A DNA stretch of 64,000 nt from Salmonirosea aquatica (GTDB lineage Bacteria > Bacteroidota > Bacteroidia > Cytophagales > Spirosomataceae), in contig NZ_WHLY01000002.1 in the NCBI RefSeq assembly GCF_009296315.1, positions 1,550,001 through 1,614,000 of the forward strand, in the 5' to 3' direction. A model generated the notes under the pieces. It made no database searches. It was given only the letters and a program-made list of their open reading frames with translations, and had not been told where the DNA came from. Numbering within the stretch: position 1 is the stretch's first letter; the number at the start of each line of letters is the position of its first letter. The position numbers were made by a program, and so were the translations under genes. This document shows positions 37,318-45,473 of the stretch, one piece after another.

Positions 37318-39001
37318 AAAGGTGCTCACCAAAGGTACCCTTGGCGCGGCGATCCTGATCCTGATTCCAATCGTCCTGTTTTATGTGGTTTCTATTCAGT
37401 ATAGCATCAATGTACCCTGGTTCGACGACTTCGACTGTCTGCCCAACTTCCTGCTGAACTGGCTGAACGCCGAAACTTTTTCCGGTAAGTTGGAAGCCTT
37501 GTTTCATCCCACCAATGAGCACCGGATCGTCTCGGCGCACTTGGTGCTACTGGCCCAACAGTCCCTTATGGGCACCCTGAATTTTAGAGTCATGGCGTTC
37601 ATAGGCAACCTATCCGTGCTTGGGATATTCTGGCTGATAGCTCTGAATTTCAGAAAAACCGAAACGCGCCTGCTGTGGCTTCTTCCCGCCGCGCTGCTAG
37701 TTTTTAATTTGCAGTACTACGCCATGACCTTCATGACCATCATGACGTTGCAGTACCAGCTGGTGATCTTCCTTTCCTTTTTGTCCCTCCATTATCTAGC
37801 CAAAGGTACCTACTTGGCTTTCGGGTTAGCAGTGGGCGTAGCGCTGCTGGATACGTATAGTATGGGCAATGGCATGATGGTGTGGCCATCGGGCGTTGTG
37901 TTATTATTTTTCCAGGGCCGCTGGAAAGTGTTGGGAATTTGGGTAATCCTGGGAGTAGTAGCCGTTTTTGCGTACTTCTACGGCCAGGAACTGGTGCAGG
38001 GCAATGAAAAAGGATTTGCTTACATTCTGGCCAATCCCGTCAAAGTGCTGGCGGGTTTGCTGGCTATGGTAGGGGGAATTTTTGATATTTTTCCCACCCT
38101 AACCTTCCTGTACCGAATGCTGATTCCGGTTCTTTTGGGGGCTCTGATGCTGGGATTTGGGATATATTGGCTGGTGATGATCTTCACGCGTTCGGAGTAC
38201 TGGCACCCGCGCATTCCAAATACAGGATTTGTAAAATATTTCCCTAAAAACAACAACCCGCTGCCGGACCAGGATTCGACGAATGCCTTCTGGCTGGGTG
38301 CCCTGACCTACCTGTTCATCAGCATGGCTCTTGTGGTTTTTTTCAGGACACGCTTCAATTATGAATTGGTATTGTGGAGTACCTACAAGATCTACCCGGG
38401 TACTTCCGCCGCCATTGCCTATCTGCTCCTGATTTCCCTGGTACCCTATTCCGTAAAAAAATATGTTTTTGGCGGGGTACTGGCACTGGCGCTACTTGCG
38501 TGGGGTACCTCATACTACCATTACATTCCCGAAGTAGCCAAAATCCGTAAAGTCCGGCTGGCGTTCGCCTTCAACCAACGGCATAACGGCATCGGGCTGG
38601 GCGCTTCCAAAGGTACCTCCTTCGAGCCGATGGTCGTGCGTACCTTGCAGGGTACTAAAGAAAAGGGCGTGTACCAGCTGCCTTCGCCCCTGATCCACCC
38701 CGGTGAAGAGGATTTGTCCGAACGGTTTACCGAAGGAAATATTAAAACCACAATACGCGAAACGGATGCTAACGTTCTGATTACGCTCCCAACCCACCAG
38801 GCCAGCGACCTACCCTTCGACCGCTACGCGGTGCTCAAATCGCCCCGGAACATCTATCTGTTCTATGTCCAGCCCACTCAGGGCTTAGCGGACTGCCCCA
38901 AAGCAACGCTGCACAGCGGAGTGTATACGGTTGAAATATGGGAAGCAGGCAATCAACACGATACGCTTCTAGCCACCGACCAAACTGTGATCATCCCCTG
39001 A
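37310..39001 (+). CDS. Multi-pass membrane protein, probable GT-C type, of unknown specificity
   Basis: A 563-residue protein with about ten to twelve helices and a soluble C-terminal region of about 130 residues. It too has an acidic cluster in the first outer loop (NVPWFDDFDCLPNFLLNW), followed by NEHRIVSAHL, and looks like a distant relative of the preceding protein. It overlaps that gene by eight bases. I cannot assign it to a named family with confidence; a glycosyltransferase or glycan-modifying role follows from position and topology. Confidence 0.65.
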   Translation: MTEKVLTKGTLGAAILILIPIVLFYVVSIQYSINVPWFDDFDCLPNFLLNWLNAETFSGKLEALFHPTNEHRIVSAHLVLLAQQSLMGTLNFRVMAFIGNLSVLGIFWLIALNFRKTETRLLWLLPAALLVFNLQYYAMTFMTIMTLQYQLVIFLSFLSLHYLAKGTYLAFGLAVGVALLDTYSMGNGMMVWPSGVVLLFFQGRWKVLGIWVILGVVAVFAYFYGQELVQGNEKGFAYILANPVKVLAGLLAMVGGIFDIFPTLTFLYRMLIPVLLGALMLGFGIYWLVMIFTRSEYWHPRIPNTGFVKYFPKNNNPLPDQDSTNAFWLGALTYLFISMALVVFFRTRFNYELVLWSTYKIYPGTSAAIAYLLLISLVPYSVKKYVFGGVLALALLAWGTSYYHYIPEVAKIRKVRLAFAFNQRHNGIGLGASKGTSFEPMVVRTLQGTKEKGVYQLPSPLIHPGEEDLSERFTEGNIKTTIRETDANVLITLPTHQASDLPFDRYAVLKSPRNIYLFYVQPTQGLADCPKATLHSGVYTVEIWEAGNQHDTLLATDQTVIIP

Positions 39002-39016
39002 CGCCCTCCCGAACCG

Positions 39017-40486
39017 ATGCTGTTTAACTCCCTGCAATTCATTGTTTTCTTCATCTTCGTGACGGTGGCTTACTTCAGCCTGTCGTGGCGGGGACGCTGG
39101 ATGCTGTTGCTGGCGGCGAGTTGCTACTTCTACATGGTCTTTAAGCCCGTGTACATCCTGATCCTGTTCGGTACCATCGTCATCGATTACTTCGCCGGAA
39201 TCTGGATTGAGAAAATCGAAGATCAGCGAAAGCGTAAACTTTTGCTGATCATTAGCCTGATTTCTAATATCGGGATTCTGGCGTTCTTCAAGTACTACGA
39301 TTTCCTTAGCGATTCGGTCAATAGTTTCTTGGCTCTCCTGAACCTGGGTCCCTATGTACCTCCGCTGGGCGGACTGATTCCGCATCGCATCGCCGAGTGG
39401 ATTACCAACGGAGCCGGACGGGTGCTGCTACCCATCGGCCTGTCGTTCCACACGTTCCAGGCCATGAGCTACACCATCGAGGTGTACCGCCGCAACCAGC
39501 AGGCTGAGTACCATTTCGGCATCTACGCGCTGTACGTCATGTTTTACCCGCAACTGGTGGCGGGGCCCATCGAGCGCCCACAGAATATGCTGTTCCAGTT
39601 CCACTCGTATTTTAATTACGATTTTGAACAGGTGAAAGCGGGGCTGATGCAGATGGCCTTTGGTATGTTCAAGAAAGTAGTGATCGGCGACCGCCTGGCC
39701 CTGATGATAGACTATGCCTATGAGAATCCCTACGAGCAGAACGGCTTAACCTTACTGGTGGCTACCCTCTTCTTCACTTTCCGTATTTACTGCGATTTTT
39801 CGGGCTATTCCGATATCGCCATCGGGGCGGCGCGGGTCATGGGTTTTACGCTGATGGACAACTTCCGTACTCCCTACGAATCCGCTTCCATTTCGGAGTT
39901 CTGGGGGCGATGGCATATTTCGCTATCCACCTGGTTTCGGGACTACCTGTACATTCCGCTGGGCGGTAATCGTAAGGGCGAATACCGACGGTATGTCAAT
40001 CAGTTCATCGTGTTTCTGGTAAGCGGGCTGTGGCATGGAGCAAGCTGGAACTACGTGATTTGGGGGAGTCTGCACGGTTTTTACCAGGTAGGGGCGGCTC
40101 TGCGTAAAAAGTGGTTGGCCCGATGGGGCGTAGTCATTCCCCAAAACCGCTTCATCCATTTTGCCAACGTCGCCATCACCTTCGCACTTGTGAGCCTGAC
40201 CTGGGTGTTTTTCCGAAACGACAAAGCCCCCGTAAAACAAGCCTTCGCCATACTCCACAAGATAGGTACCCTATCGTGGGGCGAGCCGGTGCGATCGCCG
40301 CTCAATTCGGTCGAGATGTGGTTTTCCGTAGTGCTAATTCTTTTCATGCTTGTCAAGGAACACTATTTCCTCACTATTCCTACGCGTAGCACGGCGCTGT
40401 TTTATTCCCTTTTTATCTTCCTCTGCGCATTCATTTATTTCTTCGGAGTCTTCACTTCCAATCAGTTTATCTACTTCCAGTTTTAA
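39017..40486 (+). CDS. MBOAT family O-acyltransferase (AlgI/DltB/PatA-like)
   Basis: The 489-residue membrane protein has the MBOAT signature: GRWHISLSTWFRDYLYIPLGGNRKG and the catalytic His in SGLWHGASWNYVIWG, with about eleven helices. Such proteins pass acyl groups across the inner membrane to extracytoplasmic glycans (alginate, teichoic acid, peptidoglycan). The usual SGNH partner (AlgJ/AlgX or PatB type) is not encoded next to it. It starts 16 bases after the preceding gene, so acylation probably targets the same glycan that the operon builds. Confidence 0.93.
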   Translation: MLFNSLQFIVFFIFVTVAYFSLSWRGRWMLLLAASCYFYMVFKPVYILILFGTIVIDYFAGIWIEKIEDQRKRKLLLIISLISNIGILAFFKYYDFLSDSVNSFLALLNLGPYVPPLGGLIPHRIAEWITNGAGRVLLPIGLSFHTFQAMSYTIEVYRRNQQAEYHFGIYALYVMFYPQLVAGPIERPQNMLFQFHSYFNYDFEQVKAGLMQMAFGMFKKVVIGDRLALMIDYAYENPYEQNGLTLLVATLFFTFRIYCDFSGYSDIAIGAARVMGFTLMDNFRTPYESASISEFWGRWHISLSTWFRDYLYIPLGGNRKGEYRRYVNQFIVFLVSGLWHGASWNYVIWGSLHGFYQVGAALRKKWLARWGVVIPQNRFIHFANVAITFALVSLTWVFFRNDKAPVKQAFAILHKIGTLSWGEPVRSPLNSVEMWFSVVLILFMLVKEHYFLTIPTRSTALFYSLFIFLCAFIYFFGVFTSNQFIYFQF

Positions 40487-40654
40487 GAAGATTTCAGATG
40501 CCGGATGCTGGGCGTTTGACTTTTTGGGTTAATCCAGAAAATGCTGTTGGCGGTTAATTTCTGTCAATTTGGCATTTTTGGTTAGCGTTGTACGCTTCTT
40601 TTGAACACAGAATCCTTGATACAAATTTCCCTGGATGAAAAACTAACCACTACA

Positions 40655-41032
40655 ATGGAAATTACTGCCGATAACCGTTTAAGAAGCCTGATCGTGGTGG
40701 GTGACCGCGTCCTGATCAAACCCAAAAGCCCCAACGACCGTACGCATAGCGGTCTGTACCTACCTCCTACCGTAACCGAGAAAGAGCAGGTACAAACCGG
40801 CTACGTCATCAAGGTAGGTCCAGGGTACCCTATTCCCGCCGCCGTGGACGAAGAGCCCTGGAAGGAAACTGAAGAAAAAGTGAAGTACATGCCCTTGCAG
40901 GCCCGGGAAGGTGATTTGGCGATTTACCTGCAGCGCAACGCCATTGAACTGGAATACGACGGTGAAAAGTATGTAATCGTGCCGCAAGCCTCGATCCTGA
41001 TGCTGGACCGGACGGAAAATCTGTTTGATTGA
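40655..41032 (+). CDS. Orphan GroES-like co-chaperone
   Basis: The 125-residue protein carries a Cpn10 fold: VGDRVLIKPKSPNDRTHSGLYLPP at the N-terminus, VIKVGPG in the middle and a C-terminal strand YVIVPQASILMLD. It is longer than the 95-residue canonical GroES, with an insert (about residues 60-85, PIPAAVDEEPWKETEEKVKYMP), and no groEL adjoins it. It may be a second, specialised GroES or a Cpn10-fold protein with another role. The ATG at 40655 is preferred over the TTG at 40601, which adds 18 residues before the conserved start. Confidence 0.85.
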   Translation: MEITADNRLRSLIVVGDRVLIKPKSPNDRTHSGLYLPPTVTEKEQVQTGYVIKVGPGYPIPAAVDEEPWKETEEKVKYMPLQAREGDLAIYLQRNAIELEYDGEKYVIVPQASILMLDRTENLFD

Positions 41033-41044
41033 TTGGGGCTTAAC

Positions 41045-41263
41045 TCATCTCTTAGACTTACACGCTCCGGCAGTATATTTAATAATCCCCACTGATTCAG
41101 CTACGCAGGAGTTTGCATAGGTTTTTCCGTTGCAGCCGCATACCGGATTATAGATAAAGGGACAGGCTCTCCCATCGTGCGGCTGCTCAATGCATTCCCT
41201 ATCCACTTCTTTGTGGCAGCCAAACGCAAGCATTAAAATGAATAGCGTTGCTATCTTTTTCAT
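41045..41263 (-). CDS. Small lipoprotein with a Kazal-type protease inhibitor domain
   Basis: The 72-residue precursor has a lipobox (LMLAFGC, cysteine 16) and then a single Kazal domain. The six further cysteines lie in the order C...C..C.C...C...C with the segment YNPVCGCNGKTYANSC, the Kazal hallmark. Kazal domains block serine proteases by a canonical loop. In bacteria they are thought to protect against host, prey or own proteases. It ends 13 bases from the convergent GroES-like gene and seems to be its own unit. Confidence 0.85.
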   Translation of the reverse strand: MKKIATLFILMLAFGCHKEVDRECIEQPHDGRACPFIYNPVCGCNGKTYANSCVAESVGIIKYTAGACKSKR

Positions 41264-41356
41264 AGTCTGTTTTTGGTTTGGCAGGGTACCTTAAAAGTGT
41301 ACGTAGCCTATGAACAATTTCGAGACATGGCCGTTTTTTAAGAAACATTCAACGCC

Positions 41357-41788
41357 ATGAACTCCGTGATCCTTCATTTATTCCTTTCTTCCCTTCTCTT
41401 GGCTACCTTCTTCGCAGAAATCCCCCTCCGCGAAAAACTGGAAAGCCTGACTTGGAAAAATCGAGTGATCGTCATCTACACACCCGACGCCAGCTCCAAA
41501 GAATTTCAGCAGCAGAAGCAAATCCTGGCCGCAAAACCCAAAGAACTAAAAGAACGAGATCTCGTCGTCATCGAATGCGTGGGCCAAACACTAGATGCTG
41601 AGGACAAAAACTACCTGGCTCGCCATTTTAGTCACGACCTGACGAAATTCGGGGTGTGGCTGGTCGGGAAAGATGGGGGTACTAAACTCACCGAAACGCA
41701 ACCCGTCACTGCCGAAAAATTTTTCTCCCTCATCGATTCCATGCCCATGCGGCAGGCCGAGATGAGACGCGGCACGCCCAAAAACTGA
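41357..41788 (+). CDS. Secreted DUF4174-domain protein
   Basis: The 143-residue protein has a signal peptide followed by a thioredoxin-like region without the CxxC pair, resembling DUF4174 (core around KNRVIVIYTPDASSKEFQQQ and GVWLVGKDGGTKL). The family is widespread in Gram-negative bacteria with no proven function. Its stop lies next to the stop of the convergent lipoprotein gene, with no space between them. Confidence 0.75.
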   Translation: MNSVILHLFLSSLLLATFFAEIPLREKLESLTWKNRVIVIYTPDASSKEFQQQKQILAAKPKELKERDLVVIECVGQTLDAEDKNYLARHFSHDLTKFGVWLVGKDGGTKLTETQPVTAEKFFSLIDSMPMRQAEMRRGTPKN

Positions 41789-42205
41789 TCACATGCGCTG
41801 GTAGGTGTAGGAACAGCCCTCATTACATATCGAGGGCAGGATGGTGAGCCGGTCGCCCGCGAGGTTGTATCCCCAATGGTTTTCTTTATTCCCCGTGCCT
41901 GCATTGTCAAATTTGAAGTACAGTCGCCCTTCTCCTTCGATTCTGAATTCACCTGAACTCACGATGGGTGTCTGGAACTGACCGGGTTGGGGTATCTTTT
42001 CGATAAAGGAACCGTCTTTTCTGAATTCGAGCGTTTGGGTGGCGCTGGTGGTGGCTAATTGCTGCGGACAGCTGCCATCGCCGGGACCTACGCAGAATTC
42101 CTTCAACTGCCAGGTACCCACTATGTTTTTTTCTTCGGGACTGAGCGATTCTTTGCTGCATCCCAACAAACTGATTAGCATCAGCATGAAACCTATTCTT
42201 TTCAT
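41789..42205 (-). CDS. Lipocalin-like lipoprotein
   Basis: The 138-residue protein has a lipobox (LMLISLLGC, with the Cys near position 16) and a beta-rich body opening with NIVGTWQLKEFC, the common start of lipocalin-like proteins of Bacteroidota (LEFRKDGSF is a further family-like strand). Binding of a small ligand is possible but not shown. The start at 42205 is used; the frame reaches 42283 but the upstream part is basic and lacks a signal. Confidence 0.75.
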   Translation of the reverse strand: MKRIGFMLMLISLLGCSKESLSPEEKNIVGTWQLKEFCVGPGDGSCPQQLATTSATQTLEFRKDGSFIEKIPQPGQFQTPIVSSGEFRIEGEGRLYFKFDNAGTGNKENHWGYNLAGDRLTILPSICNEGCSYTYQRM

Positions 42206-42303
42206 TTTCTTACATTCTGTTTTTCTTACCAGACCAATTTTCCGGGCTGTCGGTTGGAACGACGTTCTGCTTTTTTTTGTCACATACAGAAAAACAGAGC
42301 TTT

Positions 42304-43284
42304 ATGCCCCTGCTCCGTACCACCGATCACAAAGCACCTTTCTGGCTACCCAACGGACACTTCCAAAGTATCTTTCCCGCCCTTTTCCGGAAAATAAAGG
42401 ATGTCGCCTACACGCGTGAGCAGATCATAACGCCCGATGATGATTTTCTGAATCTGGACTGGGCCAAAACCGGCGCTCCCGTCTCCAAAGGCCTGGTGAT
42501 TCTGTCGCACGGCCTGGAAGGAGACAGCCAGCGGCAGTATATTCTGGGCATGGTGCGGGCACTGACTCGTCAGGGGTATGATTGCCTAGCCTGGAATTAC
42601 CGGAGTTGCGGGGGTGAAATGAACAAGCAGGTACGGTTTTACCATAGCGGGGCCACGGACGACCTGGATCTGGTGGTGCAGCACGCACTTCTAAAAGGCT
42701 ATGGTACCCTTTTTCTGATGGGGTTCAGTTTGGGCGGAAACCTTACCCTCAAGTACCTAGGAGAGCAAGGTACCCTCCTGATTCCTGAAATAAAAAAAGC
42801 GGTCGTGTTCAGCGTACCCATGGATCTGCTGGCGTGCAGTCGGGCGATCGAAAAACCGGAAAACTGGGTGTACTTGAAACGCTTTCTATCATCGCTAAAA
42901 CCCAAAGTGACCGAAAAATCCAAAGTCTTTCCCGATCATATCAGCGTGGGCGATTACGCCAAAGTAAAAACCTTTTACGATTTCGACCATATCTACACTG
43001 CCGCCCTACACGGCTTCGACGGCGCAGACGACTACTACGCTCGCAACAGTTCCAAATTCTTTGTGGAATCCATTACCATCCCTACCTTGATTGTCAATGC
43101 GTTGAACGATCCTCTGGTACCTGCGGAAAGTCTACCCCAGGCTCAAATCGCCGCCATGCCGAATGTGTGGCTGGAACTTACGCAGGAAGGCGGACATTGC
43201 GGATTTCGCTCCGAAACCCTGGACAATGATTTGTATTGGTCGGAGCAGCGGGCGCTAGATTTTTTGGAAAACAACAAAAGCTAG
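42304..43284 (+). CDS. YheT-family alpha/beta hydrolase
   Basis: The 326-residue protein fits the YheT/ABHD1-3 group: N-terminal PFWLPNGHFQSIFPALFRK, the oxyanion loop LSHGLEGDSQRQY, nucleophile elbow GFSLGGNLTLKYLGE (Ser), Asp in NALNDPLVP and the His in EGGHCGF. The family acts as cytoplasmic or membrane-linked esterases with unknown natural substrate in most bacteria. The ATG at 42304 is chosen over a TTG at 42277. Confidence 0.9.
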   Translation: MPLLRTTDHKAPFWLPNGHFQSIFPALFRKIKDVAYTREQIITPDDDFLNLDWAKTGAPVSKGLVILSHGLEGDSQRQYILGMVRALTRQGYDCLAWNYRSCGGEMNKQVRFYHSGATDDLDLVVQHALLKGYGTLFLMGFSLGGNLTLKYLGEQGTLLIPEIKKAVVFSVPMDLLACSRAIEKPENWVYLKRFLSSLKPKVTEKSKVFPDHISVGDYAKVKTFYDFDHIYTAALHGFDGADDYYARNSSKFFVESITIPTLIVNALNDPLVPAESLPQAQIAAMPNVWLELTQEGGHCGFRSETLDNDLYWSEQRALDFLENNKS

Positions 43285-43367
43285 GGGCACATTTTCACTA
43301 ATCAATTAATAAATAGTACGCATCCTATACAATCGGCTGTAAATGTACTTTTTATAGTCAGTGTACG

Positions 43368-43397
43368 CTACGTTTCTTAATTTTGCATAAAACGTAG
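43368..43397 (+). promoter_or_regulatory. Promoter of the serine-biosynthesis fusion gene, within an inverted repeat
   Basis: TAATTTTG at 43378-43385 matches the -7 element TAnnTTTG. It is enclosed by an exact inverted repeat, CTACGTTT at 43368-43375 and AAACGTAG at 43390-43397, a position suited to an operator for end-product control. No regulator is known. Confidence 0.5.
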
Positions 43398-43443
43398 TAG
43401 TCATTCTGAACCAAGGGGATAATATTCCTGCCAAACTTCCTGC

Positions 43444-45348
43444 ATGTTGACGCAAACACTTAATCCGACGCACATTGTCATTGATTTTGACAGCACGTTT
43501 ACCAAAGTAGAAGGGCTCGACGAGCTGGCCCATATTGCCCTGGCCGGCCATAACGACCGCGAAGCGATTGTACAGCAGATCCGCGAGTTGACCGATAAAG
43601 GCATGAACGGCGAAATGGCGTTTGCCGAAGGACTACGCCGCCGCATCGCCCTGCTGTCGGCCGATCGCTCGCACATTGAGCTTCTGGTTGACTACCTGCG
43701 TACCAAAGTGTCGGATTCATTTCTGCGCAACAAGACTTTTATCACCGACAATGCCGACCATATTTATGTGGTTTCCAGCGGTTTCAAGGAATTTATCGTT
43801 CCCATTGTGACCGAGTTGGGTGTTCGTGCCGATCATGTTTTTGCCAATGAATTCGTATTCGACGAAGAGGGGCGCATTATCGGCGTGGATGAGACGAACG
43901 TACTGGCCTCGGACGGTGGCAAAATAAAACTCCTGCGTACCCTGAATCTGACGGGCGATATCTACGTGATTGGTGACGGCTATACCGATTACGAGCTGCG
44001 CGAATCGGGCCTGGCTAACCGTTTTTATGCTTTCACTGAAAATGTCAACCGCCCCCGCGTGGTACAGGTAGCCGATCACGTGTCGGGCTCGCTGGATGAA
44101 TTCCTGTACGATAACAAACTGAGTCGCAGCCAGTCGTACCCCAAGAGCCGAATCAAGGTACTCCTGCTGGAAAACGTGCATCCGGCGGCCGTGCGGGCTT
44201 TTGAAGAAGAAGGCTTCAAAGTGGAGTTTTTGAAAGGCGCGCTGGACGAAGATGAACTCTGCGAGCGGATCAAGGACGTGTCAATCATCGGTATCCGCTC
44301 CAAAACCCAGATCACCAAGCGCGTACTCGAAAGTGCTAACCGCCTGATGGCCATTGGTGCTTTCTGCATCGGCACTAACCAGATCGACCTCGAAACGGCC
44401 ACCGAACGCGGCGTGGCAGTATTCAACGCGCCCTACAGCAACACCCGCTCCGTAGTGGAGTTGGCTATTGGCGAAATGATTATGTTGATTCGAAATATCG
44501 TCCCTAAAAGCAACGCCATGCACACCGGCCACTGGGACAAGTCGGCCAGTGGTAGTTACGAAATTCGGGGCAAAAAACTAGGCATGGTAGGGTACGGCAG
44601 CATTGGCACACAGCTTTCTGTGGTGGCTGAGGCATTGGGGATGGAAGTGTATTTTTATGATGTTGTTGACAAACTAGCCATCGGCAACGCCCGCAAGGTA
44701 CGTTCGCTGGAAGAATTGCTCCAGATTTCTGATGTAATCAGCCTGCACGTGGACGGTCGCAAGGAGAACACCGTCATGATCGGAAAGGCGGAGTTTGACC
44801 TGATGAAGGACGGGGTCATTTTCATGAACCTGTCGCGCGGTCACGTAGTAGATATCGCGGCCATGGCTGAGGCCATCAAGAGCGGAAAAATTGCCGGGGC
44901 CGCCGTGGACGTTTTTCCTAAAGAACCCAAAACCAATAATGAGGCCTTCGAAAGCGAGCTCATCGGCCTATCTAACGTCATTCTGACGCCTCATATCGGC
45001 GGCAGTACCGAAGAAGCCCAGGAGAACATCGGCTACTACGTACCGGGCAAACTGCTGGAATACATCAATAATGGCAGTACCTACGGCAGCGTCAATTTTC
45101 CCGAGGTGCAGCTACCCAAGCTGGGCGACTCGCACCGCCTGCTGCACATCCACGCCAATGTACCGGGTGTCCTGGCCAAGCTGAACAGCATTTTTGCCAA
45201 ATACGAAATCAATATCTCGGGACAGTACCTCAAGACCAACGAACTGATCGGCTACGTGATTGTGGATATTTCCAAGAAGTACTCCGAGGAATTCATCCAG
45301 GAAATCAAGGCCGTCGAAGGTACCATTCGTTTCCGGATGCTGTATTAA
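43444..45348 (+). CDS. serA: Fused phosphoserine phosphatase (SerB) and phosphoglycerate dehydrogenase (SerA)
   Basis: The 634-residue protein joins two enzymes of serine synthesis. Residues 1 to about 225 are a HAD phosphatase closely like SerB: DFDSTFTKVEGLDELA (Asp14 and Asp16), FAEGLRRRIALL, VVSSGFKEFIVPIV and IGDGYTDYEL. Residues from about 235 on are a SerA: nucleotide motif GMVGYGSIG, catalytic Arg in NLSRGHVVD, Glu in FPKEPKTNN and His in TPHIGGSTEEAQ, then a C-terminal ACT domain (LLHIHANVPGVLAKLN), the usual serine-sensing module. It would carry out the first and last steps of the phosphorylated pathway. The SerC-like gene for the middle step follows 125 bases on. Confidence 0.9.
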   Translation: MLTQTLNPTHIVIDFDSTFTKVEGLDELAHIALAGHNDREAIVQQIRELTDKGMNGEMAFAEGLRRRIALLSADRSHIELLVDYLRTKVSDSFLRNKTFITDNADHIYVVSSGFKEFIVPIVTELGVRADHVFANEFVFDEEGRIIGVDETNVLASDGGKIKLLRTLNLTGDIYVIGDGYTDYELRESGLANRFYAFTENVNRPRVVQVADHVSGSLDEFLYDNKLSRSQSYPKSRIKVLLLENVHPAAVRAFEEEGFKVEFLKGALDEDELCERIKDVSIIGIRSKTQITKRVLESANRLMAIGAFCIGTNQIDLETATERGVAVFNAPYSNTRSVVELAIGEMIMLIRNIVPKSNAMHTGHWDKSASGSYEIRGKKLGMVGYGSIGTQLSVVAEALGMEVYFYDVVDKLAIGNARKVRSLEELLQISDVISLHVDGRKENTVMIGKAEFDLMKDGVIFMNLSRGHVVDIAAMAEAIKSGKIAGAAVDVFPKEPKTNNEAFESELIGLSNVILTPHIGGSTEEAQENIGYYVPGKLLEYINNGSTYGSVNFPEVQLPKLGDSHRLLHIHANVPGVLAKLNSIFAKYEINISGQYLKTNELIGYVIVDISKKYSEEFIQEIKAVEGTIRFRMLY

Positions 45349-45373
45349 TCAGGATGTACAAAGTAGCAAGGGC

Positions 45374-45441
45374 ACAGAGGCATAAAGGAATTACTTACGC
45401 TTGATTGCAATCTTACGCACTTTGAATCTTTGTGCCTATGT
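45374..45441. repeat. Inverted intergenic repeat ACAGAGGCATAAAG / CTTTGTGCCTATGT
   Basis: ACAGAGGCATAAAG at 45374-45387 and CTTTGTGCCTATGT at 45428-45441 are inverted copies with two mismatches, 40 bases apart, between the fused serA gene and the aminotransferase gene. The second arm includes the ATG at 45438, which therefore is unlikely to be the true start of the next gene. Confidence 0.55.
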
Positions 45442-45473
45442 CCCTCAAGAACCACCGCTACCTACCTACCCCT

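Noticed and set aside
35896-39001. Eight-base overlaps between the membrane protein genes as frameshifts of one gene
   Set aside because: Each protein is complete with its own start, helices and C-terminus; the overlaps reflect translational coupling.
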